41,381 nt of DNA from Planctomycetota bacterium (GTDB taxonomy: Bacteria > Planctomycetota > Planctomycetia > Pirellulales > UBA1268): positions 1 to 41,381 of the forward strand of contig VGZO01000037.1 in NCBI GenBank assembly GCA_016872555.1. The letters are read 5' to 3'. A model generated the notes under the pieces. The model was not told where the DNA came from. It saw only the letters and a list, made by a program, of their open reading frames with translations, and made no database searches. Within the stretch, counting starts at the first letter, position 1, and every line of letters begins with the position of its first letter. This document shows, one piece after another, positions 31,979 through 39,968 of the stretch. Position numbers and translations under genes: made by a program.

Positions 31979-32892
31979 CGCCCTCGCTCCGGCTCGGCAC
32001 CGCGCCATTCGGCGACCGCGGGCTGTTCCGCGACACGAAGCAACAGCGTGACCAGGGGCTGAAACAACGCCAGCCCATAGACCAGCACGGCCGCTCCGGC
32101 GACGACGCTGCCGACGATCGCCGGCACCTTGCCCCACGCCCGCTGGCGCTGATCGCGCACGAGCCGCTCGTGCTCGGTGACGGCCTGCGTGGCCTGCCGC
32201 CGGGCGGCCGGTTCGGTGAACGACGCGATCACGTCGGCAAGGCGCGACGTTCCGGTCGCGGCCCGTTGCCCGCGCGACGTCATCGCAAGCGCTGCCACAG
32301 CGGCCGCCCCGAGGAGGCCGACACCGATCACGGGCCACCGGATCACGTTGACCACCGGCCGGGCGTCGAACACGGCTCCGGCCTGCGGACCGGTGAGCGT
32401 GTCGTCGACCGCGGCGACGAGCGGCCCATACCACCACGCCAGCGACGCCACACCCGCCGCCGCCAGCGCGCAGACGAGCAGCGGATAGACCAGGTCGACC
32501 CGAAACCGCCACCCGGCATGGGTCGCGCCAGCCGCCTGCTCATACAGCGCGGCGAGGGCTGCCTGGCCATCGCCCCCGGAGGCCGCCGTCATGAGCACCG
32601 CCCCGACTTCGGGCGGGAGCAGGGGCGTCACCCGGCCGACGATCGCGACTGCCGACGCTCCTGAACCATCCGACCGCTCGAGCTCGGCGGCAAGCGGATC
32701 CAAGACACCCAAGACACCGGCACGATCGGCGACGGCGGAACCCTGCCCTCCGCTTCCCGCGCTGCCAACGCCGCCATCACCCCTACCGGCAACGACAGGG
32801 ATTCGCGCACGAATCGCCGCAGCGACGAGCCGCGCCAGCCGCGCGGTGGCGTGCGCGATCGATGCGTCTGAGCGATTTTCCCGTGACTGCAT
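31975..32892 (-). CDS. GspF/PilC-like inner-membrane protein, copy 3 of 3
   Basis: A 305-residue protein and the first gene of the operon, starting at ATG 32892 (MQSRENRSDASIAHATA). The arrangement of WRFRVDLVYPLLVCALAAAG followed by WWYGPLVAAVDDTL and a last helix before LFQPLVTLLLRVAE is like a single T2SSF repeat with diverged motifs. An 80-residue Gly/Ser-rich N-terminal part is unusual. The 174-bp gap upstream (32893-33066) should contain the operon promoter; a TATCAT element lies near 33020 on the minus strand without a convincing -35. Confidence 0.65.
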   Translation of the reverse strand: MQSRENRSDASIAHATARLARLVAAAIRARIPVVAGRGDGGVGSAGSGGQGSAVADRAGVLGVLDPLAAELERSDGSGASAVAIVGRVTPLLPPEVGAVLMTAASGGDGQAALAALYEQAAGATHAGWRFRVDLVYPLLVCALAAAGVASLAWWYGPLVAAVDDTLTGPQAGAVFDARPVVNVIRWPVIGVGLLGAAAVAALAMTSRGQRAATGTSRLADVIASFTEPAARRQATQAVTEHERLVRDQRQRAWGKVPAIVGSVVAGAAVLVYGLALFQPLVTLLLRVAEQPAVAEWRGAEPERGR

Positions 32893-33066
32893 CGGCTGAA
32901 TCACCCCATGACGATCACGCGACGACCACGTGACAAGCATGCGACGCCCACGCAACCCGGTCACCACGCCGGCACGCACCCGAAATTCCCGCGCCGACGT
33001 CTCCGACCTGACGCTCCATATGATACCGAACCAGACCACCACCGCCGATCATCAACACACCGCCCA

Positions 33067-35346
33067 TCACTCCGCCGCGGCCTCGCGCTCGATTCGCCCG
33101 TAGGCCTGACGGGCGACGTCATACGCCGCGCGGGCCGCGTCGAGCTCCTCGGCGCGGTAGCTGCGCTGCTTCGTCTTCCAGCACTGCTCGACCGCGGCAA
33201 CGCACCACCGGGCGCTGTCGACGCTCGCGCGGATCGGCTTACCGCCGACGAGGACGAACAGCGGATTGGCATGGGCCCCGGGAAAACTGCGGACGGCGAC
33301 CCAACTGCTCCGGCCGACGCGGTGGCGGAACGACAGCGGCTGTTCGCTGCCGTCGGCGCGGATCTCCGCTCGGGCGACGAGAAACCCGTTTTCGATCAAT
33401 TCGACGGGCACGGTGCCGCCACCGGCGCGGCGCGCGGCCGCGACCACCGTAAACGTCAGCTCGGCCGGCTCCGCGAGCCGGATTTCGCTCCCCGCCACGC
33501 CACACTCGCGCATCCCCTGGCCCGGCACGTCGGCGGCGAAATCGCGGAGGTGTGTCGCCCCGTCGCTGACGTAGCTCCGCCCCGCTTGGATCGCATCGAC
33601 CCAAGCGTCGAACGACAGCGGCCCGTCGAGCTTGGCGTACACGCGCCCCAGCCCGACGCGCTCACCGGAGATGCAGGGGAAGTCGGTCTCGCCGCTGGCG
33701 CGGACGCGGTAGCCGCAGTTGAGGACGTGGTACCAGATGGTGAGCTCGGCGGTCGGGTCGGTGTCCATCGTCGAGATGAAATCGACCGCCGGCACCGGCC
33801 GGCCGTCGGGCCCCGGCACCTCGTGGGGCACGTCGACGATGAATTCGTTGGCCCCGATGCCGTCAAACGCCGGGATGTCGAAGTTCGGCAGCCGGTTCGG
33901 CCCGTCCTTGCCGTCGGTGCCGGGAAGCCGGCCGACAGAGTTGGTCAGGCCGTTGGCGGAGTGGGCCGGGCCGCAGACCGCCCCCTGGCGCTTCGCCCAG
34001 CGGAGCGTGGCGAGGCCGAGCGTGGGCCAGTGGTGCTTCGAGTCGCCTCCCGGCGGGATCTGCTCGGTGAGGCGCAGCAGGTTGAGGTGGCCGGAGACGT
34101 GCGACCCGAACCCGGAGACCTCGATGTCGTAGCGCAGCAGGTAGGGAGGCCGGCTGACGTCGTCGGGCTTCCCGGTGAAGAAGCGCTTCTGGTAGTCGAA
34201 GCATGGGCCCCAGGTGAGGCAGCACCCGACCTTGAGGTCTTCCCCCATGCACTGGCGGAGCATGTCGATCGGCTCGACACCTTCGGTCGGGGATTCGTAG
34301 TGGGCGCAGCCGGCGGCGTGGATGTGATGGTCACCCGACCACCAGCCATGCCGCGACGGATCGATCCACCGCCGCACCGTGTGGCGCACCTCGGCCGGGG
34401 CGCCCGCCACGACCAGCTCGACCGACTCGGGAATCGACTCCGGCCCGCGCGAGCACTCGACACGATACGCCCCGTCGGGCAGCCGCACCGTCTCACCGTC
34501 GAACCGATAGATCTGCTTCTGAAAGAACAGGTCGGGGGCGAGGCGCTTGGCCTGCGGCGGGTAGACGCGCCCGGCGCCGTCGGTGATCTCGATCTTCGCC
34601 GCCGCCGGCCGGTCGGGCTCGTCGGCGATGCGAAACGTGACCGGCTGCGAGGCAACGGCACGAAACGCCATGTCGGCGCCGGCGGCGGCCGCGGCGCCGT
34701 CGAGCCGGCACTCGATCCGGGCGAACGCCGGCCCCGCCTCGCGCGAAAACAGCTCGACGATCCGGTATTCCAGATCGAGCCCCGACAGGGCGGAAGCCAG
34801 CGGCTGCCTGTCGATCGTCGCCAAGGCCAGCCAGCGCCCGGCGATCTCCTCGGCCTTCGCCTTGGCAAGCGCGCCGGCCTGCGGGCTGTCGAGGGCGAGA
34901 GTGGCTGTCGTGCCCCGCGGATTGACGACCTTGACGAGAAACGTCCGCCAGCCCTGCTCGACGAGTGAGACCGGACCATCGGCCGCCACCACGCGTGGCC
35001 GCTCGCCGGTCAGATCGATCGCACACAGGCAGAGGGGATCGAGCGCCGCCTGCACCGCCCGTGCGGTCGCCGCGTCGTCGCCGGCGCTACCGAGGCCGGC
35101 CACGAGCCCGGCCGGCAGCGGCGCTCCGGCCTGCTCCAGGGCCGCGGCCAGGCGCGTGGTGGCGGCCAGGAGCGGCTGCCGCTCGACGGTGGCCACGACG
35201 GGTAACGGCTCGACACCGGCGCGCGGCGACGCGGCCCGGGCGTCCGTCGTCATCAACACGACCGCTGACGCGAGGGCGACCACGACGGCCCCGCTCTTCC
35301 GCGGGCTCACGGTCGCCGCTGCCATCGCCGCGCGTGCGCTCATCAT
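33067..35346 (-). CDS. exported CehA/McbA-type PHP metallohydrolase
   Basis: A 759-residue protein with a signal peptide (first 38 residues, ending in ARA). An N-terminal domain of about 330 residues precedes the metal-binding region WWSGDHHIHAAGCAHY (about 335-350), where the HxH pair opens a PHP-like site. Further His and Asp ligands probably lie in SGHLNLL, GPAHSANG and NEFIVDVPHE. The family includes carbaryl hydrolase CehA and McbA-type proteins; planctomycetes encode many large exported members of unknown substrate. Start overlaps the upstream gene as ATGA. Confidence 0.75.
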   Translation of the reverse strand: MMSARAAMAAATVSPRKSGAVVVALASAVVLMTTDARAASPRAGVEPLPVVATVERQPLLAATTRLAAALEQAGAPLPAGLVAGLGSAGDDAATARAVQAALDPLCLCAIDLTGERPRVVAADGPVSLVEQGWRTFLVKVVNPRGTTATLALDSPQAGALAKAKAEEIAGRWLALATIDRQPLASALSGLDLEYRIVELFSREAGPAFARIECRLDGAAAAAGADMAFRAVASQPVTFRIADEPDRPAAAKIEITDGAGRVYPPQAKRLAPDLFFQKQIYRFDGETVRLPDGAYRVECSRGPESIPESVELVVAGAPAEVRHTVRRWIDPSRHGWWSGDHHIHAAGCAHYESPTEGVEPIDMLRQCMGEDLKVGCCLTWGPCFDYQKRFFTGKPDDVSRPPYLLRYDIEVSGFGSHVSGHLNLLRLTEQIPPGGDSKHHWPTLGLATLRWAKRQGAVCGPAHSANGLTNSVGRLPGTDGKDGPNRLPNFDIPAFDGIGANEFIVDVPHEVPGPDGRPVPAVDFISTMDTDPTAELTIWYHVLNCGYRVRASGETDFPCISGERVGLGRVYAKLDGPLSFDAWVDAIQAGRSYVSDGATHLRDFAADVPGQGMRECGVAGSEIRLAEPAELTFTVVAAARRAGGGTVPVELIENGFLVARAEIRADGSEQPLSFRHRVGRSSWVAVRSFPGAHANPLFVLVGGKPIRASVDSARWCVAAVEQCWKTKQRSYRAEELDAARAAYDVARQAYGRIEREAAAE

Positions 35347-35984
35347 CGGTCGCTGCCTTTCTCGTGATCAGCCGCCACGCCCCGGAGGAGCAGGTCGGCC
35401 GTGGCCCGGAATCCGAGATCCTGCGTTCCCTGCCCAACGTCGGCCTCGAGGCGGACCTCCCGACGACCGGGGCTGTCGAGCGAAAGTGTCGCGAGCTTCC
35501 ATTCGACCGGCTGGCCCGTGAGGCGCGGCGACGAGCGCTCGTCGTCGGCAAGCGTCACAGTGCAGAACGTGGCCGGGCGCGGCGTACCCCCTGCCAGATC
35601 CAGCGCCTCGAGCACCAGCGCCGCCGTCACCCCGGCCTCGTTGACGACCTCGACGAGCACCGTCCGCGGTCGGCCGACGACGAGGTCGCCGATCGGTGTG
35701 ACGGCATGGAGCTTGACGCGCGACTCGGGATTGATGTGCACCCGCAGGGAGACGACTCCCGCGACCGCGCCGCCGAGCGCTTCGACGCTCTTGGCCTTCG
35801 CGACCCGCGTGCGGGCGTCGCCGGCGGGCGGACCGAGCCCGTCGAGGAGCCCGAGGAGGCGGTCGCGGGCCCCCGCCGCGCCGTCATCGTCTACGGCCGG
35901 CCCGTCGCCCCGGGTGACACCCGCCAGCAGCCCGGCCGCCACCAGCGCGGCGACGAACGACGAGGTGCGGTTCCGCGCGGCCAT
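35343..35984 (-). CDS. exported protein of unknown function, coupled to the metallohydrolase
   Basis: A 213-residue protein with a signal peptide (ASSFVAALVAAGLLAGV-like hydrophobic stretch, cleavage near residue 26). The rest is beta-rich with VSLRVHINPESRVKLHAV and PRTVLVEVVNEAGVTAA, similar in wording to the N-terminal region of the downstream metallohydrolase (TFLVKVVNPRGTTATL), so the two may share a domain. ATGA overlap suggests they are made together. No family name assigned. Confidence 0.65.
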   Translation of the reverse strand: MAARNRTSSFVAALVAAGLLAGVTRGDGPAVDDDGAAGARDRLLGLLDGLGPPAGDARTRVAKAKSVEALGGAVAGVVSLRVHINPESRVKLHAVTPIGDLVVGRPRTVLVEVVNEAGVTAALVLEALDLAGGTPRPATFCTVTLADDERSSPRLTGQPVEWKLATLSLDSPGRREVRLEADVGQGTQDLGFRATADLLLRGVAADHEKGSDR

Positions 35985-36039
35985 CGGTGATCCCCCGGCG
36001 CGGCAGTCTCCCGCACCCAGGCCGGCCGGTCAACGACGC

Positions 36040-36069
36040 GGCCCACGGCCGGGGAACCGACCGTGGGCC
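36040..36069 (-). terminator. hairpin downstream of the second DUF1559 gene
   Basis: GGCCCACGG (36040-36048) and CCGTGGGCC (36061-36069) form a perfect nine-bp stem with a 12-base loop, 80 bp after the DUF1559 stop and 56 bp before the next gene start. There is no T-run, so termination is inferred from position and stem strength only. Confidence 0.45.
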
Positions 36070-36148
36070 ACGTGGAGAACGAGGGGTCACTGCCCACCGG
36101 GTCGTGCCGGCGCCCGTGAGCCTCGCACATCACCCGAGCGAACCAGGC

Positions 36149-37120
36149 TCAGTACTCGCCGTTGGCGATGTCGCCCCCCTTGGCAGTCAGCAGCGCGGCG
36201 AACACGTCGGCGCTGACCTGCTCGGAGACGAAGCGCCCCGAACCGTCAGCCATGCACACGACCATGCCGCCCGGATGAAACGAATAGGGCTCGCTGTCGT
36301 TATTGCAGGTCATGATGCACCGTCCCGTTCCACTCGACCCGTTGATCGCCCCGGTCGTGGCGTCGGTCCCGTCCATCGATCCCGAGGCACCGTCCGGGTC
36401 GGTCCACCCGAATCCCTCGGGCCGCGGAAGCGCGGAATTCTGATTGCGCTTCAGCAGATGGAAGTCGGGGCGCGCCGCATCCTCCATGATCATGATCGTC
36501 TGGCTGAGGCCGTCGCTGATCTCCGCGACGCGGGTCGCGCGACCGAGCACCAACGGACCTTCCTGATCGGCGGTCCCACCGGGATTCGTCAGACCGTTGG
36601 CCGTGTAGAAGCGGTGCCGGAGGCGATGCATGACGATGTAATCGAGCGGCCCCATCACCTTGCCATCGACCGCCGTCCCGGTGCCTGCCGCCGCACGCCG
36701 CGAAGATCCCGCCGTCGACGGGCAGACGAACAGCGGGATCACGGTGGTGCCAGCGGTGACGTTCACACCGGCATTCCAAGCGACGGTCTTGTCGTAGAGC
36801 CTCGACAGGCTCCCCTCCTCGAAGTAATCGAGCACGACGACCGGCCACGCCATTACCGACGCAGGGGTCGTCTTCGCCGGCGGACGCGAGCTGGGGAGCT
36901 TGCCGGTGGCCGAGAGGTAGTTGTGGAGCGACAGGCCGATCTGCCGCATGTTGTTGAGGCAACTCGAGCGCCGCGCCGCCTCGCGCGCCGCCTGAACCGC
37001 CGGGAGGAGCATCCCGACGAGCGTGCCGATGATGGCGATGACGACGAGCAGTTCAACGAGCGTGAATCCGGTCCGTGTCCGCCGTATGATTCGTGTGCGT
37101 TCAGGGGTCTGCCAGTCCAT
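36149..37120 (-). CDS. DUF1559 pilin-like protein (H-X9-DG ending), stand-alone
   Basis: A 323-residue protein; ATG 37120 with AGGAG upstream. Prepilin signal [20 protein letters not shown] after a basic leader (RIIRRTRT), then [15 protein letters not shown] and the C-terminal [13 protein letters not shown] motif of DUF1559. The upstream in-frame extension to 37297 is low-complexity and has no start signal. Unlike the copy at 27.7 kb it stands alone between hairpins. Likely an exported pseudopilin-like surface protein. Confidence 0.88.
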   Translation of the reverse strand: MDWQTPERTRIIRRTRTGFTLVELLVVIAIIGTLVGMLLPAVQAAREAARRSSCLNNMRQIGLSLHNYLSATGKLPSSRPPAKTTPASVMAWPVVVLDYFEEGSLSRLYDKTVAWNAGVNVTAGTTVIPLFVCPSTAGSSRRAAAGTGTAVDGKVMGPLDYIVMHRLRHRFYTANGLTNPGGTADQEGPLVLGRATRVAEISDGLSQTIMIMEDAARPDFHLLKRNQNSALPRPEGFGWTDPDGASGSMDGTDATTGAINGSSGTGRCIMTCNNDSEPYSFHPGGMVVCMADGSGRFVSEQVSADVFAALLTAKGGDIANGEY

Positions 37121-37288
37121 GCCACCCTCTCCTGTGAGCCGACGGCCGTCCGGGCTCGTCGCCCCGGGCATCCGTCGGCGGGTTCGCGCGCCGCGGGCCC
37201 CGTGCCCACGGCAACGCCCGGCGCGTGCCGGGCATGGGCAAAGGAGAGGCCAGCCACGTGAGCCGTTGGTGAGGACGACGGCCGCACG

Positions 37289-37307
37289 CGCGCGCAATCC
37301 GCGCGCG
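37289..37307 (-). terminator. GC hairpin after the Gfo/Idh gene
   Basis: CGCGCGC and GCGCGCG flanking a short loop (37289-37307) could form a very stable hairpin between the Gfo/Idh stop (37401) and the DUF1559 start (37120). No T-run follows on the minus strand. The 280-bp gap also holds the 22-bp repeats listed separately and should contain the DUF1559 promoter, which I could not place. Confidence 0.35.
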
Positions 37308-37320
37308 GCCTCATCGCCCG

Positions 37321-37376
37321 CTCACACGGCGCTCGCGCGATCCTCACACGCCCCTTGCGCGATGCTCACGATCGCG
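37321..37376. repeat. 22-bp imperfect tandem repeat, two and a half units
   Basis: CTCACACGGCGCTCGCGCGA at 37321 recurs as CTCACACGCCCCTTGCGCGA at 37343, and the start of a third unit (CTCACGATCGCG) follows at 37365. Unit length is 22 bp, i.e. two DNA turns, so same-face protein binding is conceivable. It lies within 80 bp of the Gfo/Idh stop. Confidence 0.5.
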
Positions 37377-37400
37377 TCGCCGCGGCTCGTGAATTACGGC

Positions 37401-38717
37401 TCAGACGCCGCGCGGCACGGCCCAGTGGCCGTCGCGGTAGGCGCGGCGGAGCAGCGCTCCGGCCTCGGCATCGCCGACGACCTGCTCGGCCGCAGGGTCG
37501 AACCGGAGCGTCCGGCGGAGGCTGCAGGCGATGTTGCCCAGATGGACGAGGACAGCCGAGCGGTGCCCCTCCTCGATGTCGGCATGGGCCCGATCGCCCG
37601 GGGCGCCGGCCGTGGCCCCGCGGCGGATGCAGTCGAGGAAGTCGTCGTGGTGGGGGCCGATGTCGACGTTGCCCTTCTCCTCCTCGACGAGTTTGTTGCG
37701 CTCGCCGTAGAGCTGCCAGCCGGTCCGCTTGCCGAGCACGAGCATCCCCTTGGTGCCGTAAAACGCGTTGCCGTTCTCGTGCCCCTCCTGGACATACGGC
37801 GACCAGTCGCGCTGCTCGAAGACCAACTGGCGGCGCCGGCCATCGGCCCCGGGCCACTCCCACACACAGTACTGCGTGTCGGGAAACTGCTGGTCGTCGT
37901 CGAAGAAGTATTTCCCGCCGAGACCGGCGACGGCATCCGGATGGGTATCGACGCCGAGGCCCCAGCGGGCGATGTCGATCTCGTGGACACCGTCGTTGCC
38001 GATGTCGCCGCAGCCGAAGCCGCGCCAGAAGCGCCACACGCCCGGAAGCAGGTTCTTCTGATAGGGCTGCCAGGCGGCCGGGCCGACCCAGTGGTCGTAG
38101 TGGAGCGTGGCCGGGGGATCGCTCGGCATGGCATGGCCGATCGACCCGCGCCGCTGGCTGTTCCACGCCTTGGCCACGAGCACCTCGCCGATCGCCCCGG
38201 CCCGGAGCCGCTCGATGGCGCTGCGGATCAGGGGGGCGCTGCGGCTCTGCGTGCCGACCTGCATCACGACGTTGTTGCGCCGCGCCGCGTCGATCATCAG
38301 CCGCCCCTCGCGCACGTTGTGAGCGCAGGGCTTCTCGACATACACGTGCTTCCCGGCGTCGGCGGCGAGGATCGCCGCCGGGCCATGCCAGTGGTCGGGG
38401 GTCGCGATCCAGACTGCCGCCAGCGCGCGGTCGGCGAGCGTCTCGCGGAGATCGGCCGTGGCGTGCGGATCAGGCGCACCCGAATCGGTGACGATCTTCC
38501 GCGCCGCTGCGAGCCGCTCGGCATCGACGTCGCAGAGGTGCGAAACGCGCACGTCGCCGCGCTTCACGAGCCGCTCGAGGTGGCCACGTCCCATCCCCCC
38601 ACAGCCGACCAGGGCGACGGCCAGCGGCGCGTCTGCCGCCGCCACGGCACCGGTCGCTAGCGCCGAGGCCGCCACCGCCGCGCCTCCCCGGATCATGTCA
38701 CGCCGCGTGCTCGCCAT
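37401..38717 (-). CDS. exported Gfo/Idh/MocA-family oxidoreductase
   Basis: A 438-residue protein with a Tat-type leader (STRRDMIRGGAAVAASALA). The Rossmann motif VALVGCGGMGRGHLERL follows the leader; VYVEKPCAHNVREG contains the catalytic Glu-Lys-Pro. HYDHWVGPAAWQPY and WRFWRGFGCGDIGNDGVHEID are typical of planctomycete exported members. These NAD(P)-dependent enzymes oxidise or reduce sugars and inositols; Tat export implies folding with cofactor before transport. SD GAGGAA lies about eight bases before the start. Confidence 0.87.
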   Translation of the reverse strand: MASTRRDMIRGGAAVAASALATGAVAAADAPLAVALVGCGGMGRGHLERLVKRGDVRVSHLCDVDAERLAAARKIVTDSGAPDPHATADLRETLADRALAAVWIATPDHWHGPAAILAADAGKHVYVEKPCAHNVREGRLMIDAARRNNVVMQVGTQSRSAPLIRSAIERLRAGAIGEVLVAKAWNSQRRGSIGHAMPSDPPATLHYDHWVGPAAWQPYQKNLLPGVWRFWRGFGCGDIGNDGVHEIDIARWGLGVDTHPDAVAGLGGKYFFDDDQQFPDTQYCVWEWPGADGRRRQLVFEQRDWSPYVQEGHENGNAFYGTKGMLVLGKRTGWQLYGERNKLVEEEKGNVDIGPHHDDFLDCIRRGATAGAPGDRAHADIEEGHRSAVLVHLGNIACSLRRTLRFDPAAEQVVGDAEAGALLRRAYRDGHWAVPRGV

Positions 38718-38748
38718 GGATCGGTTCCTCGACAGGGTTCGGAGCCGC

Positions 38749-38982
38749 TCACGCTGCCCCGGCAGTCCCGAGCGGCTCGAGGGCCGTGACATGCAGCGTC
38801 GAAACAAGGACGAGGCGCGAAGGCGTGCCGTCGTCGTCTGCCCGGGCGACGGCGATTTCCGTCTTCGTCACCACCGCCATCTCCGGATGCCGGACATCGT
38901 AGGTTTCACCACTGCTGGTCACGATGCGAAACGGCTGAAACGGCCGAACGGCAAGCCGACTGCGAATCGCTTCAAACGTCAT
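38749..38982 (-). CDS. small conserved planctomycete protein, function unknown
   Basis: A 77-residue protein with a strong AGGAGG five bases before ATG 38982. The sequence MTFEAIRSRLAVRPFQPFRI followed by TSSGETYDVRHPEMAVVTKT is a pattern I recall seeing in many planctomycete genomes as a short hypothetical protein, probably a small beta-barrel. It ends 31 bp before the Gfo/Idh start in the same direction and may be co-transcribed with it. No function is assigned. Confidence 0.65.
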   Translation of the reverse strand: MTFEAIRSRLAVRPFQPFRIVTSSGETYDVRHPEMAVVTKTEIAVARADDDGTPSRLVLVSTLHVTALEPLGTAGAA

Positions 38983-39033
38983 CAGGACCTCCTCTTTCCG
39001 CTGCCCCATCGGCGGAATCAATACTTTTGTTCA

Positions 39034-39933
39034 CTACTCGCGATCATAGCCCCCGCCCAATGAGCGGGCAACCGTTTTGCCCCCGCGCCCTGACCGCTCG
39101 TGGAGCCACATCGCCCCGAGGGCCGCTGCCGTGAGGAGATGCCACAGGGCGTGTCCTTGGACGATCGTATCGGGGCCGGTGAACCGGCGGGCGACGTCGA
39201 GCTGCCGGCAGGCCACCGCGGCGACGAGCATCACCAGTGCGGCGACGAACCAGCCGGCCTGATGGCGCCCCGGTGCGACCATGTGCTCGGCCAACGCCAC
39301 GAGGCCCACCGCGAGGATCAGCGTCGCCAGGACGGTCGTCGCCGACATCGACCACTTGTAGCGATACAACAGCCCCTCGGCCACGACCATCGCGCCGACG
39401 AGCACCGTCCACGTCGGCACCGCGCCGACACGCCGCGGCAGCCCGCGTGCGGCGCCCAGGCACACGATCGCCAGCAGCGGCGGATACTGGGCCGAGACGT
39501 CGAGGCGCTGACCGAGGCGCGTGAGCGACGCATGGAACAGGCCACTCATCAACCCGAGCCAGACCATCGCGACGGCGAATGACAGCGTCAGCGCGGTATC
39601 GGTTCGGTCCGGCCTCTCATCGATGTCGGACATCCCGGCCATCTCGCCGCGGCCACAACGCCGATCCGCGATTGCCAGCGCCCCCGCATACAGTCCCACG
39701 AGGACATAGGCGAGGTTCGAGTAGGTGTTGGCACGCGTGCGGATCGTGCGTTCCCGCTCGATCCGCTCGCCATAGCCCGGTCGGTCGAGCTCGTGACTCG
39801 GCTCCCAGCCGCCCCACGGCTGGCGCCCGTCGAACCGGCCCGCAACCACTGCCACCACCACGCCGAAAAGCAGCGTGCCGCCCCAGGCGAACAGATGGCC
39901 GCGCGGCGAAATGGCACGGTCTCCAGGTCGCAT
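39034..39933 (-). CDS. CREST/ceramidase-family membrane hydrolase (putative)
   Basis: A 299-residue protein with seven or eight hydrophobic helices. The CREST superfamily pattern is visible: Ser130 and His134 in LMSGLFHASL, Asp145 in GQRLDVSAQY, and His261/His265 in GHALWHLL, with RANTYSNLAYVLVGLY before them. Alkaline ceramidases and Per1-like proteins of this superfamily are zinc-dependent membrane amidases acting on sphingolipids or GPI lipids. Presence in a bacterium suggests remodelling of an amide-linked lipid, but the substrate is unknown. Confidence 0.68.
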   Translation of the reverse strand: MRPGDRAISPRGHLFAWGGTLLFGVVVAVVAGRFDGRQPWGGWEPSHELDRPGYGERIERERTIRTRANTYSNLAYVLVGLYAGALAIADRRCGRGEMAGMSDIDERPDRTDTALTLSFAVAMVWLGLMSGLFHASLTRLGQRLDVSAQYPPLLAIVCLGAARGLPRRVGAVPTWTVLVGAMVVAEGLLYRYKWSMSATTVLATLILAVGLVALAEHMVAPGRHQAGWFVAALVMLVAAVACRQLDVARRFTGPDTIVQGHALWHLLTAAALGAMWLHERSGRGGKTVARSLGGGYDRE

Positions 39934-39968
39934 CGCCGCACCATTCGCGGGGTCATCACACTGGGAAG

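Noticed and set aside
27721-32892. A complete type II secretion or type IV pilus locus
   Set aside because: No ATPase, secretin or prepilin peptidase gene is present in the window; only F-like and pilin-like genes are seen.
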